A DNA stretch of 64,000 nucleotides from Pseudomonadota bacterium (GTDB lineage: Bacteria; Pseudomonadota; Alphaproteobacteria; Rhizobiales; Xanthobacteraceae), in contig JAFEFL010000025.1 of assembly GCA_018240595.1 (NCBI GenBank), positions 248,001 through 312,000 on the forward strand, written 5' to 3'. The notes under the pieces were generated by a model. The model was not told the DNA's origin and ran no database searches. It saw only the letters and a list, made by a program, of their open reading frames with translations. Within the stretch, counting starts at the first letter, position 1. Every line of letters starts with the position of its first letter. The position numbers and the translations under genes were made by a program. Shown here in pieces: positions 28,301 to 37,012 of the stretch.

Positions 28301-28889
28301 CGATACGCGCGACTTCGACAAGTCGAGCCGCGACATGAACCAGGCGATCAAGCTCAACGCCAACTTTGCTTCGGCCGTGCTCGACCGCGGCCTCACGACC
28401 GACCGGCGCGACTTCGACCGCACGGTCGCGGTGGCCGATGCCGTGATCGAGAAGAAGCCGGTCTATGCGGCGGGCTTCTCCGGCCGCGGCGTCGCCTACG
28501 AGAACCGCCGCGAAGGCGACCGCATCATCCGCGACGCCAGCCAGCCGATCCGCAACAACCAGTACAACAGCTACGCCTATTCGCCGGACACCTTCGTGCC
28601 GCCTGGCCAGGCGCCGATGTCGGGGCCTGCCGCGCCGGTGAAGCCCGAGGCGAAGGTCGATACGCCGCCCGCCGTGTCACCGCGCGCCGAAGCGCCGAAC
28701 GCCACCTCGGCCAACGCGCAAGCGTCGGACGCCGAAGCCGTGCCGATGCCGCAGGCCCGCCCTGATGCCGCGCCGCGTCGAACCACGGCGCGCACGACCG
28801 CGCCGCAAGCGAAGCAACAGGGCAAGCCGCACGTCCAGCCGCAGGCAAAGCCGCACCCGCCGAAGCGTAACGTCCTCAGCCTGCGTTAG
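22362..28889 (+). CDS. Giant exported TPR-repeat protein (57 tandem TPRs)
   Basis: 2175 residues. A signal peptide (hydrophobic core about 24-38, cleavage near APAFA|VTRD) is followed by a short N-domain with two cysteines (QCDGKGE, AACDAII; 41-98). From residue 99 to 2035 there are 57 back-to-back TPR units of 34 residues, only the last being 33. The consensus is (A)xAYYNRGxAYxxKxDYDRAIADFDQAIKLDPxx, with G8, A20, F/Y24, A27 and P32 of canonical TPRs and an unusual recurrent NRG. One unit (1187-1220) is degenerate. A decayed 58th unit and a 100-residue Pro/Ala/Gln/Lys-rich tail end the protein. Start: GGAG lies 9 bp upstream of this ATG; later ATGs at 22401 and 22413 would shorten the leader. 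The partner is unknown; probably a periplasmic or surface scaffold. Confidence 0.93.
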   Translation: MQAGHSGELRQAAMILEMRKLTLQTALAAIVTIAAAPAFAVTRDQIKQCDGKGEATTEQRIAACDAIIAGAKNAKQRAEAQRNKTKFAKGKAAQQHKKAGDLVDSGKDKRGRGDVEGAIRDFDEAIALDPRNAEALYNRALALRDRGDSDRAVRDFEQTIKLDPRNGEALKSLSHLYYDRRKYDAAIGVLDTAIKLNANDNIAYYNRGMAYRAKGEPDRAIPDYDRAIKLNATDSVAFHSRGLAYRDIRDYERAIQDFDQAIRLKPDFILALNDRGIAYSAKGQVERAIQDFDQAILLDPRDGFAYNNRGLAYRNRGETDRAIKDYDQAILLNPNYVLAYYNRGNAYYDKRDYDRAISNYDQAIRLDDEYALAYYDRGVSYFAKRDYDKALSDLSQAIKLDPKDSLSYYNRGVVNIARGDNENAVADFDRSIKIDPKNAQAYYNRGLALKAQGNAERAIADFTQSIQLDGKNALAFFNRGLVYRTRGDLERGLADFEQSLKLDSQNAQAWYEHGAALYDKREYDRAISDFNQAINVKPDYTAALNQRGLTYAAKGDGDRAIADFDTAVRIDPAYAPALANRGDAFQKKRQYDRAIADFNEAIKANPNYPGTYFNRGLAFQDKRDFKSAVADFTQAIKLDPHNAAAYNGRAFAYQSLGDDAHAFQDYDQAIKLNPNFGVAYYNRGAANYARRDYDRAVADLSQAVRLDPRDPIAAHARGMAYRERRDFDRAVADFDQAIRLDPKFTLAYVDRGNAYQGKGDYDRAITNYDLAIKLDPKYGAAFTERGNTYALRGKIDRALQDYEQAIKFNPNYAGVFNSRAQLWLRKGDQSKALADLDQAIKLDPNFALALSNRGTLYQERGDFDRAIADFDRAIKADPHSDVAYNSRGLAWRKKGQIEKALKDFDQAIAINSGFAAALLNRGETLQAGGYNDRAIRDLDQVIKLNPGNAEAFLARGQAYIGKPDYERAIADLSQAIKLDGGLAAAYNGRGIAYRARGERDRAIADFSQAAKIDPNFAMAFSNRATAYYDKRDYERAIQDLTQAIKLNPNAVRSYYDRGIAYGAKGDSDKAIADFDAALKLDPQNAIAFNNRGVAWRRKGDTDRAIADFGEAIKLNENYEAAYYNRANANADKGNNERAFADFEKALKIDAKDAFALHDRGVLYYEKRDFAHAIADFEAAVKLAPSYAVAASPRGSDIRGQRGYDRDSHEDDGRLQVSPLFALAYNDRGIALAAKKDYDGAIADFDRALKINANFSAAYYNRGNAFYQKHDLDKAIANYNAAIKLNPKDALAYYDRGVAHYDRESFDRAIVDFEQTVKLDPKNAQAFYNLGTAFQEKQEFDRAIQQYNQALGIDGKLSVAYSARGYALASQGDYDKALSDLTQAVRLSPGQALAFNDRGIVYGIKGETDRALADFDQAIAINGQYAPLYNNRAIVRAAKGELDRAIADYDQAIKLNGSYAAAYYNRGNAKYDKGDYAGAAADYSSALKLSPADTAALNNRGNAYANVRDFDKALADLSQALKLNPGFAQAYNDRGVAHGARGDVDRALADFEQSVKLDPANSFAFYNRGLAQRDKRQVDQAIASFDQAIKLNPAYAAAYYNRGSAYEFKRDYGRAIADFTAAVKLKPDYAIAYYDRGLSHGATGDADKAIIDLTEAIRYDRGNALAFYNRGIAYRLKNDIDRAVSDFSDAIKIDGKFAPAYLQRGAAAYERKDVDRAIADFTEALRYDANSAEAYYRRGVAWRDKRDYERAAADFSQSIRLEPKEALAYQSRGRALRMKGDTERAFADFDQAVKLDGKSSAALTDRGTTRGLRGETDAAIADFDAAIKLDAGNAVAHNNRGFALRSKGDLDHAIAEFSEAIKIDTGYLLAYFNRANAYIEKRDFDRAIADYDAAIKLDAGFADAYNGRGLAYDAKGDFDSAIQNFSQALKLEPKNARALNNRGFAFRNKRDMERAIADYNAALAIDPSYALALYNRGFAYYDTRDFDKSSRDMNQAIKLNANFASAVLDRGLTTDRRDFDRTVAVADAVIEKKPVYAAGFSGRGVAYENRREGDRIIRDASQPIRNNQYNSYAYSPDTFVPPGQAPMSGPAAPVKPEAKVDTPPAVSPRAEAPNATSANAQASDAEAVPMPQARPDAAPRRTTARTTAPQAKQQGKPHVQPQAKPHPPKRNVLSLR

Positions 28890-28903
28890 AAATCTCCTGG
28901 GCT

Positions 28904-30370
28904 TCAGAACCGGGCGACAGCCGGTCGCAGCGGCGCAGCCTCACGGGCGGCGTGGTGGCCCACAGTTGCGCCAACCATGACCAGCACCGGACCGGGCAGT
29001 TTCGCTTGCGCCAGCCGCGCCGGCAGCTCAGCGATCGCGGCGCGCACCACCTGCTGATCGGGCCGCGTCGCGCGGGCAATGGCGAGCGCGGGCGTCGCCG
29101 GATCGAGACCATTGTCCAGTGCTGTTGCGACCAGCGTCTCGAGCGTCCGCACCGGCATGTAGATCGCCGTGGTGGTGACCGGATCGGCCAGTGCCCGCCA
29201 GTCGATGTCGGAAGGCAACCGGCCGTTCTGCGCATGGCCGGTGATGTATTGCAGCCGGCGGGAATGCTTGCGGTCGGTCAGCGACAGGCCGAGCGAGGCG
29301 GCGGCGCCCTGCGCGGCGCTGATGCCGGGCACGATTTCGGCCTTGATGCCGTTGGCCGCACAGGCATCGAGCTCCTCGCCGGCGCGGCCGAAGATCAAGG
29401 GATCGCCGCCCTTGAGGCGGACCACGCGCTTGCCTTGCTTGGCCAGCGACACCATCAGCGCATTGATGTCCTCCTGCTTGCAGGACGGACCGAAGCCGGT
29501 CTTGCCGACCAGCAGCTTGCGTGCCTCGCGCCGCGCAAAGTCGAGCACGCCGCGCGACACCAGATCGTCGAACAGGATGACATCGGCGGATTGCAGAGCG
29601 CGCACCGCGCGCAAGGTGAGGAGTTCCGGATCGCCGGGACCGGCGCCAACCAGCGTGACGGTGCCGCTCTCGACCGCCGCGCCGAGGCCCTTCACCTCGG
29701 CGACGAAACGATCGAAGTCGCTCTCGGAGGGCGAACTCTCGGCGTGCGTCATCGCGTGCGCGGTGAACACCTGCCAGAACTTGCGGCGGCCGGCGAAGGA
29801 CAAGCCCGAGGTCTTGACCTTGTCGCGCCAGCGCGACGCCGCGCCGGCCCAGGCGGTGAAGCCGGTGGGCAGCAGCGATTCCAGCTTGGCGCGGATCGCC
29901 TGCGCGAACACCGGCGCCGCGCCGTCGGTCGAGATGCCGATCACCAGCGGCGAGCGGTTGACGATGGCGCCAAAGGAGAAGTCGCAGTGAGCCGGCTTGT
30001 CGATGACATTGACCGGGACGCCGGCCGCGCGCGCGGCTTCGGCGAACGCCGCCGCGCCCTCGTCATCCTCGAAGGCGCCGATGGCAAGCGCGGCACCGGC
30101 AAGATCGTCCGGCGTCCACTCGCGATCGATCAAGGCGATGGCGCCGTCCGGCGTGTCACCGGTAACAGCGCGCATCTCGTCGGAGAAAACCTCGGCATAA
30201 ACCTCGAGCCGCGCGCCGGCGGCGAGCATCAGCTCGGCCTTCCAGGCCGCGGCATTCGAGCCGCCCGCCAGCACCACGCGCTTGCCGGTCAGCGCAAAGA
30301 ACACAGGCAACCGGGCCAAAGGCGGCATGCGGCCGGGGCGGGTTTCTTCGGGTGTGCGGGCCATCGTCAC
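28904..30370 (-). CDS. cysG: Siroheme synthase CysG (dehydrogenase/ferrochelatase plus uroporphyrinogen methyltransferase)
   Basis: 488 residues from a GTG chosen because GAGGA sits 8 bp upstream; ATGs at 30364 and 30394 are alternatives. The N-terminal half is precorrin-2 dehydrogenase/ferrochelatase (LPVFFALTGKRVVLAGGSNAAAWKAELML; ISTDGAAPVFAQAIR). The C-terminal half is SUMT (VTLVGAGPGDPELLTLRAVRALQSADVILFDDLVS; RLKGGDPLIFGRAGEEL; VPGISAAQGAAA). Makes siroheme for the sulfite reductase encoded immediately upstream on the same strand. Some members end with an unstructured tail as here. Confidence 0.94.
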   Translation of the reverse strand: MTMARTPEETRPGRMPPLARLPVFFALTGKRVVLAGGSNAAAWKAELMLAAGARLEVYAEVFSDEMRAVTGDTPDGAIALIDREWTPDDLAGAALAIGAFEDDEGAAAFAEAARAAGVPVNVIDKPAHCDFSFGAIVNRSPLVIGISTDGAAPVFAQAIRAKLESLLPTGFTAWAGAASRWRDKVKTSGLSFAGRRKFWQVFTAHAMTHAESSPSESDFDRFVAEVKGLGAAVESGTVTLVGAGPGDPELLTLRAVRALQSADVILFDDLVSRGVLDFARREARKLLVGKTGFGPSCKQEDINALMVSLAKQGKRVVRLKGGDPLIFGRAGEELDACAANGIKAEIVPGISAAQGAAASLGLSLTDRKHSRRLQYITGHAQNGRLPSDIDWRALADPVTTTAIYMPVRTLETLVATALDNGLDPATPALAIARATRPDQQVVRAAIAELPARLAQAKLPGPVLVMVGATVGHHAAREAAPLRPAVARF

Positions 30371-30448
30371 GCGTGAAGTCCTCGTTCGGGGCATAAATCA
30401 GCAAGCTTTGTGCCGAGCCCTAAGCCTTTGGTTCGTCTCGCCTTTCAA

Positions 30449-30469
30449 GGCAGCGGCCACGCCGCTGCC
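30449..30469 (-). other. Intercistronic hairpin between cysI and cysG
   Basis: Perfect nine-bp stem GGCAGCGGC / GCCGCTGCC around a 3-nt CAC loop, 28 bp past the cysI stop. There is no minus-strand T-run, so a processing or attenuation role is more likely than complete termination. Confidence 0.6.
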
Positions 30470-30496
30470 GCGCATCTGCGCAAACTTGCTGCTTTC

Positions 30497-32227
30497 TTAT
30501 GCAGCCGCCGGGCGCTGCGCGCCGGTGTTGGCATGGAAGTCGGCGCCGTTGCCGGTCTGGGCGACATAGCCGGCGCGGATGACGAAATCGCCGAAGCGCT
30601 CGCCCTTGTCGCGGCCTGCCGCATAGGCGGCGAACAGCGGATCGAGCGCGGCGACGATGCCATCGTGATCGACGTCGGGCAGATAAAGCTTGGACAGGCG
30701 CGAGCCGTCGAACGCCGCGCCGAGATAGAGGTGATAACGACCGGGGCCGCGACCGACGAGGCCGATTTCGGCGAGATAAGGCCGCGCGCAGCCGTTCGGG
30801 CAGCCGGTCATGCGGATGACGATGTCGTCAGCCGACAGGCCGTGGCGGCTGAGGCTTTCATCCAGCGCATCGATCAGCGACGGCAGATAACGCTCGCTCT
30901 CGGCCAGCGCCAGGCCGCAGGTCGGCAGCGCCACGCAAGCCATGGCATTGCGGCGCAGGCCCGACCACGGCGCCAGCAGACCGGCCTCGCGCGCGATGGT
31001 CTCGATCTCAGCCTGCCGCGCCGTCGGCACATTGGCGATGATGATGTTCTGGTTCGCGGTCATGCGCAGGTCGCTGCCGGGAACATCCTTGAGGATCTCG
31101 GCGATGCGGCGCAGCGCCGACATCTGCGCGGCGCCGGCGCGATCGTGGATGCGGCCGTTCTCGACGAACAGCGTCAGATGGCCGTTGCCGTTGTCGCCCT
31201 GCGACCAGCCGTAGCGGTCTCCGGTCGAGGTAAACTCGAACGGCTTGGCCGCCTCGAAGGTGAGACCGGCGCGCCTTTCCACTTCGGCGCGGAAATTCTC
31301 GAGGCCGCGATCCTCGATCGTGTATTTCAGCCGCGCATGCTTGCGGTTCTTGCGGTCGCCCCAGTCGCGCTGCACCGTCAGCACCGCCTCGGCGACCTTG
31401 ACCGCGTCTTCGGTCCGGCAGAAGCCGAGCATGTCCGCGGTGCGCGGATAGGTGTCGGTCTCGCCATGAGTCATGCCCATGCCGCCGCCGACGGTGACGT
31501 TCCAGCCGGTCACGTTGCCATTGCCGTCGAGAATGGCGATGAACCCGAGATCATGGGCATAGACATCGACATCGTTCGACGGCGGCACCGCGACCACCGT
31601 CTTGAACTTGCGCGGCAGATAGGTCTTGCCATAGATCGGCTCGGTGACCTCCTCCTCGCCGCCGGCGATGCGCTCGCCGTCGAGCCAGACCTCGCGATAG
31701 GCCGGAGTTCGCGGCATCAGATGCACAGAAATGGTGCGCGCGAGCTCGATGGCTTCGGCGTGCGCGTTGCTCTGATACGGGTTCGGATTGCACATGACGT
31801 TGCGGTTGACGTCGCCGCAGGCCGCGATCGAGTCGAGCAGCACGTCGTCCATGGCGCGCAAGGTCGCCTTGAGATTGAACTTGATGATGCCGTGGAGCTG
31901 CACGGTCTGCCGCGTCGTCAGCCGCATCGTGTCGTTCCCGTAGGTCTGGGCGATGTGATCGAGCGCCAGATATTGCTGCGGCGTGACGACGCCGCCCGGC
32001 ATGCGCACGCGGATCATGAAGGCAAAGGCCTTCTCCAGCTTCTTGCGGCTGCGCTCCGGCCGCAGGTCGCGGTCGTCCTGCAGATACATGCCGTGGAATT
32101 TGACGAGCTGCTGGTCGTCCTCGACGATGGCGGCGGTCGAATTTTCCGCAAGGCCCTCGGTCAGCGTACCGCGCAAATAGGCGCTGGCCTGCTTGATGTG
32201 CTCGTTGCGGGAGAGTTCGTCGGTCAT
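30497..32227 (-). CDS. cysI: Assimilatory sulfite reductase hemoprotein subunit CysI
   Basis: 576 residues from MTDELSRNEHIK. It holds the Fe4S4-siroheme cysteines in CVALPTCGLAL (C-x5-C) and GCPNGCARP (C-x3-C), and substrate-face residues in RLTTRQTVQLHGI and NVTVGGGMG. Reduces sulfite to sulfide with six electrons from the flavoprotein. The paired cysJ upstream on the same strand and cysG downstream argue for sulfite over nitrite reduction. The gap to cysJ holds a REP-like palindrome. Confidence 0.94.
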   Translation of the reverse strand: MTDELSRNEHIKQASAYLRGTLTEGLAENSTAAIVEDDQQLVKFHGMYLQDDRDLRPERSRKKLEKAFAFMIRVRMPGGVVTPQQYLALDHIAQTYGNDTMRLTTRQTVQLHGIIKFNLKATLRAMDDVLLDSIAACGDVNRNVMCNPNPYQSNAHAEAIELARTISVHLMPRTPAYREVWLDGERIAGGEEEVTEPIYGKTYLPRKFKTVVAVPPSNDVDVYAHDLGFIAILDGNGNVTGWNVTVGGGMGMTHGETDTYPRTADMLGFCRTEDAVKVAEAVLTVQRDWGDRKNRKHARLKYTIEDRGLENFRAEVERRAGLTFEAAKPFEFTSTGDRYGWSQGDNGNGHLTLFVENGRIHDRAGAAQMSALRRIAEILKDVPGSDLRMTANQNIIIANVPTARQAEIETIAREAGLLAPWSGLRRNAMACVALPTCGLALAESERYLPSLIDALDESLSRHGLSADDIVIRMTGCPNGCARPYLAEIGLVGRGPGRYHLYLGAAFDGSRLSKLYLPDVDHDGIVAALDPLFAAYAAGRDKGERFGDFVIRAGYVAQTGNGADFHANTGAQRPAAA

Positions 32228-32254
32228 GGTATCGCTCTTTTGCTTCAGACTTCC

Positions 32255-32323
32255 GTCATCATCCGCGAAGGCGGATGATCCAGCGCTAGAAGCGCTGGGT
32301 GCCCCGCCTTCACGGGGCATGAC
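32255..32323. repeat. Intergenic palindromic repeat, GCGAAGGCGG family
   Basis: Bounded by GTCAT...ATGAC, with CCGCGAAGGCGG, ATCCAGCGCTAGAAGCGCTGG and CCCCGCCTTCACGGGG inside. Same organisation as the element at 4211-4292. Located between cysJ and cysI. Confidence 0.75.
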
Positions 32324-32344
32324 TCAGAGAGAGCGGAAGCCTTC

Positions 32345-34111
32345 TCAATACGTGTCCGTCTGATAACGCTTGTCTTTCTCGAGCTGCGCCACCGCCTGCT
32401 CGGCCGCTTCCGGCGACAGCGATTTGACGTCGGCATAGGCCGACACCAGCGCGGCGCGCACGTCCTTGGCCATGGCCTTGGCGTCGCCGCAGACATAGAA
32501 CGAGGCGCCATTTTCGAGCCATTCGACCAGCTCCTTGCGGCGCTCGAGGATGCGGTGCTGCACGTAGACCTTCTCGGGCGTATCGCGCGAGAAGGCGACG
32601 TCGAGCTTCGCGAGCGAGCCGTCGGCCAGCGCGTCCTGCCATTCCAGTTGGTAGAGGAAATCGTGGGTGTACTGGCGATCGCCGAAGAACAGCCAGTTGC
32701 GGCCTTTGGATTGCGCGGCGCGGCGCTCCTGCACGAAGGCGCGGAACGGCGCGATGCCGGTGCCGGGGCCGACCATGATGATGTCCTTGTCCGCCGCCGG
32801 CAGGGCGAAATGCTTGTTCGGCTTCAGCTTGACGCGCACCCGGTCGCCGCGCCTGACGCGCTCGGCGACATAGTTCGAGGCGACGCCCTTGCGGGCGCGG
32901 CCCTTGGTGCGGTAGCGCACCGCCGAAATGAGCAGATGCGCCTCGTCGCCGACTTCGGCGCGCGACGACGCGATCGAATAGGCGCGCGGCGCCAGCGGCC
33001 GCGTCAGCGCCCGCAAGGTGTCGGCGGTCACCGCCGTCGGAAACTCGGCGATCAGGTCGATGAGCTGGCGATCGACGATCCAGGTTTTCGCTTCGCCGGC
33101 ATCGAGCAATTGGCGCACGTAGGTGTGGCCGGTCTGCGTCGCGTAGGTCTCGACGGTCTTCAGCGACAGCGTGGTGACGTCGCGCGTGCGGATCAGCTCG
33201 TCGCGCAACTTTGCGTCGGCGGACAGGCCGGCGAGCTTGAGCAGTTCATCGACATAGGCAGGGTCGTTGTCGGCATAGAGATCGAGCGAATCGCCGGGCT
33301 TGTACTCCGGCGCCTGGCCGTCGAACGACAGGGCGAGATGGAACGTCTCCTTTCCGGAGCGCGACGAGTTGAGGTTGATGAGCTCGGTGACTTCGGCCTC
33401 GACGATCTCGGTGTTCGGCGAGCCCACGGGCTTGACGCCGAAATCGACCTCGATGACGCGGCCGCGGCCCAGGTCTTCCGGCGCCAGCTTCTTGATGGCA
33501 TCGCCGATCCATTTCTCGGCCGGCGCCGCAAAATCGAGATCGCAATCGACGCGGTCGATGACGCGTTTGCCGCCAAGCGCTTCGAGACGGGCGTCGATCG
33601 CCTTGCCGATCGCGCAGAATTCCGCATAGGCCGTGTCGCCGAGCGCCAGCACGCCGAATTCGACGCCGTCGAGGCGCGGCGCGTTGTCGGCCATCAGTTC
33701 GCCGTAGGTGCGCACGGCGCGCGCCGGCGGCTCGCCCTCGCCCCAGGTCGCGGCGATGAAGATGAGTTTCCTGGCGGCCGTCAGGTTGGCCGGTTCGAGA
33801 TCGGCCATATCGACGAGGGTCGGCTTCAGGCCGTTCTTGCGCGCGCTCTTGGCAAAGTCGGAGGCGAGCTTCTCGCTGTTGCCGGACTCGCTGGCGAACA
33901 CAATGGTGATCGGCTCGGCCGGCTTGGCCGGCGCCGAAGGCTGGGCTTCGAGGGCAACGCCGCCGCCCTGCACCGACTCGACCCCAGCAAGGAAGCCGGC
34001 CAGCCAGGCGCGCTGGATCGCAGTCGCCGGCCCGACCACCTGGTTGAGCAGCGCCACGTCCTCTTCGCTGAAGGGGGCGGTCTTGGGAATGGTCGCGAAA
34101 ATCGAGGACAT
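32345..34111 (-). CDS. cysJ: Sulfite reductase (NADPH) flavoprotein subunit CysJ
   Basis: 588 residues. A short N-terminal segment with the LLNQVVGPATAIQRAWLAGFLAG helix is followed by an FMN flavodoxin domain (TIVFASESGNSEKLASDFA; ATWGEGEPP). An FAD domain follows (RAYSIASSRAEVGDEAHLLISAVRY; GVASNYVAERV), then the NADPH domain (IIMVGPGTGIAPFRAFVQER; GDRQYTHDFLYQLEWQ). It ends LEKDKRYQTDTY, the usual flavoprotein C-terminus. Start at MSSIFATIP; the longer frame begins with a non-ATG codon. First gene of the cysJ-cysI-cysG run, 231 bp from the divergent gene at 34343. Confidence 0.95.
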   Translation of the reverse strand: MSSIFATIPKTAPFSEEDVALLNQVVGPATAIQRAWLAGFLAGVESVQGGGVALEAQPSAPAKPAEPITIVFASESGNSEKLASDFAKSARKNGLKPTLVDMADLEPANLTAARKLIFIAATWGEGEPPARAVRTYGELMADNAPRLDGVEFGVLALGDTAYAEFCAIGKAIDARLEALGGKRVIDRVDCDLDFAAPAEKWIGDAIKKLAPEDLGRGRVIEVDFGVKPVGSPNTEIVEAEVTELINLNSSRSGKETFHLALSFDGQAPEYKPGDSLDLYADNDPAYVDELLKLAGLSADAKLRDELIRTRDVTTLSLKTVETYATQTGHTYVRQLLDAGEAKTWIVDRQLIDLIAEFPTAVTADTLRALTRPLAPRAYSIASSRAEVGDEAHLLISAVRYRTKGRARKGVASNYVAERVRRGDRVRVKLKPNKHFALPAADKDIIMVGPGTGIAPFRAFVQERRAAQSKGRNWLFFGDRQYTHDFLYQLEWQDALADGSLAKLDVAFSRDTPEKVYVQHRILERRKELVEWLENGASFYVCGDAKAMAKDVRAALVSAYADVKSLSPEAAEQAVAQLEKDKRYQTDTY

Positions 34112-34342
34112 GGGAAGGTCCGCTTGCAAGGCTACGGCCCTCTAAATAGAAAGATATTCTGCGGAACGGCAATACAAGACCGGAAATAAGAAAATGCGAC
34201 CTACGAGGCGGGTCACGACAGCGAATTTTTTCCAAGACCGGCGCCGCCGGCAAAACACCGGGCCCGCCGCGGCCAAGGAAGTTGTGGACCTTGCCGGCCC
34301 CCGAGCCCGACCGGGACGCCGAACCGCCTAGATTGGCCGGCG

Positions 34343-35017
34343 ATGGTCACTCTTACCTACCGCAAACGCCTCACCGCCCTGCTCACCCCGGCCGAGCGGC
34401 GCCTGTTCGCCCGGCTCGATACGCCGCACAAGGTGCAGGCGTTCATCGATGCCATGCCGGCCAATTTCGGCATCGCGGGCGACACCGCGATGTCGCCGCG
34501 GACGATGCTCAAGGCCAAGGTGGCGCACTGCTCGGAAGGCGCGGTGTTCGCCGTCGCGGCGCTGGCCTTTCACGGCCGGCCATCCTGGTTGATCGACATG
34601 CGCGCACTGCCGAGCGACTCGGATCACGTCATCACCGTGTTCCGGGAACGCGGCCTGTGGGGCGCGATCAGCAAGACTAATCATCCTGTGCTGCGCTGGC
34701 GCGATCCGATCTATCGCAGCCCACGCGAACTGGTGATGTCCTATGTGCACGAATACTGCCTGCCCGGCGGCAAGAAATCGCTCCTCGAATATTCGCGGCC
34801 CTTCGCGCTGACGCGCTACGCGCCGGAGCGCTGGCTGACGCCGGAAGACGATCTCGACTGGCTGATGGTCGCGCTTGACGAAGCGGTGCACCTGCCGATC
34901 GCGCCGAAGGCCGCGCTCAAACGGCAACGGCGCTCGACAGCCTTCGAGCGGGCGGCGCATAATCGCACCGAATGGCCTGATCCTCGCACGGCAAAGTCCA
35001 GAAAGCGCGCTCCGTGA
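34343..35017 (+). CDS. Putative transglutaminase-like cysteine hydrolase, unknown role
   Basis: 224 residues; not firmly recognised. Conserved-looking core AKVAHCSEGAVFAVAALAFHGRPSWLIDM (C63) followed by SDSDHVITVFRERGLWGAISKTNH (H95, then Asn/His). A Cys at the head of a helix, then a His in a strand, is the order of transglutaminase-like folds; this is inference from pattern. No signal peptide. C-terminal 30 residues are basic. Its stop overlaps the next gene's start (GTGA), so it is translationally coupled to a 4HBT thioesterase, next to the box genes. Confidence 0.6.
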   Translation: MVTLTYRKRLTALLTPAERRLFARLDTPHKVQAFIDAMPANFGIAGDTAMSPRTMLKAKVAHCSEGAVFAVAALAFHGRPSWLIDMRALPSDSDHVITVFRERGLWGAISKTNHPVLRWRDPIYRSPRELVMSYVHEYCLPGGKKSLLEYSRPFALTRYAPERWLTPEDDLDWLMVALDEAVHLPIAPKAALKRQRRSTAFERAAHNRTEWPDPRTAKSRKRAP

Positions 35018-35436
35018 CGTCCTTTACCTACCGCCGCTCCTTCGAAGTGCCGTGGGGCGACTGCGATCCCGCCGGCATCGTCTTCAACCCGAAATTCTTT
35101 ACCTATTTCGACACCAGCACCTGGCTGATGTTCGAAGCCGCCACCGGCGTGAAGGTGCACGACTTCAACGCGCATTACGGCCTCATCGGCATCGCGCTGG
35201 TCGACGCCGGCGCCAATTTCATGAAGCCGGTCAAGTTCGGCGATACGATTGAAGTCGTTTCGCGCGTTGCCGAATTCCGCCGCACCAGTTTCGTGGTCGA
35301 ACACAAGATCCTGCTCGGCGGCGACCTGCGCAACGAAGGCAACGAAACGCGCGTCTGGGCGGTGAAACACCCGGACGATCCGGAGAAGATCAAGACGGCG
35401 CCGATACCGGAAGAGGTCGTGAAGGCGTTTGGATGA
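35014..35436 (+). CDS. 4-hydroxybenzoyl-CoA thioesterase family (hot-dog) protein
   Basis: 140 residues with GTG start overlapping the upstream stop codon. Shows the 4HBT signature VPWGDCDPAGIVFNPKFFTYFDTSTWLMFEA with the catalytic Asp in the GDCDPAGIVF loop, followed by ALVDAGANFMKPVKFGDTIEVVSRV. Likely hydrolyses an aromatic acyl-CoA to the free acid and CoA. Its place beside boxBC suggests it drains stalled benzoyl-CoA-type intermediates and frees CoA (inference). Converges on boxB, with a palindromic repeat between. Confidence 0.88.
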   Translation: MTSFTYRRSFEVPWGDCDPAGIVFNPKFFTYFDTSTWLMFEAATGVKVHDFNAHYGLIGIALVDAGANFMKPVKFGDTIEVVSRVAEFRRTSFVVEHKILLGGDLRNEGNETRVWAVKHPDDPEKIKTAPIPEEVVKAFG

Positions 35437-35439
35437 GCT

Positions 35440-35540
35440 GTCATGGCCGGGCTTGACCCGGCCATCTCGCTTAGGGACGCACTGTGCCCACCTAAGCGGG
35501 ATCACCGGGTCACGCCGCTACGCGGCGGCCCGGTGATGAC
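35440..35540. repeat. Intergenic palindromic repeat between thioesterase and boxB
   Basis: Bounded by GTCAT...ATGAC. Contains a TGGCCGGG-CTTGA-CCCGGCCA hairpin and a second long hairpin with arms ATCACCGGG / CCCGGTGAT and an inner CGCCGC/GCGGCG stem. A different sequence from the GCGAAGGCGG family but the same outer ends. May double as a bidirectional terminator for the two converging genes. Confidence 0.7.
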
Positions 35541-35564
35541 AGCGTTAAATGGCGTAGTCACATC

Positions 35565-37010
<1,446 letters not shown>

Positions 37011-37012
37011 GA

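Noticed and set aside
22656-28470. Tandem repeat tract as a possible minisatellite or CRISPR-like array
   Set aside because: The period is 102 bp in coding frame with diverged copies and no identical direct repeats or spacers; it is fully explained by TPR coding.
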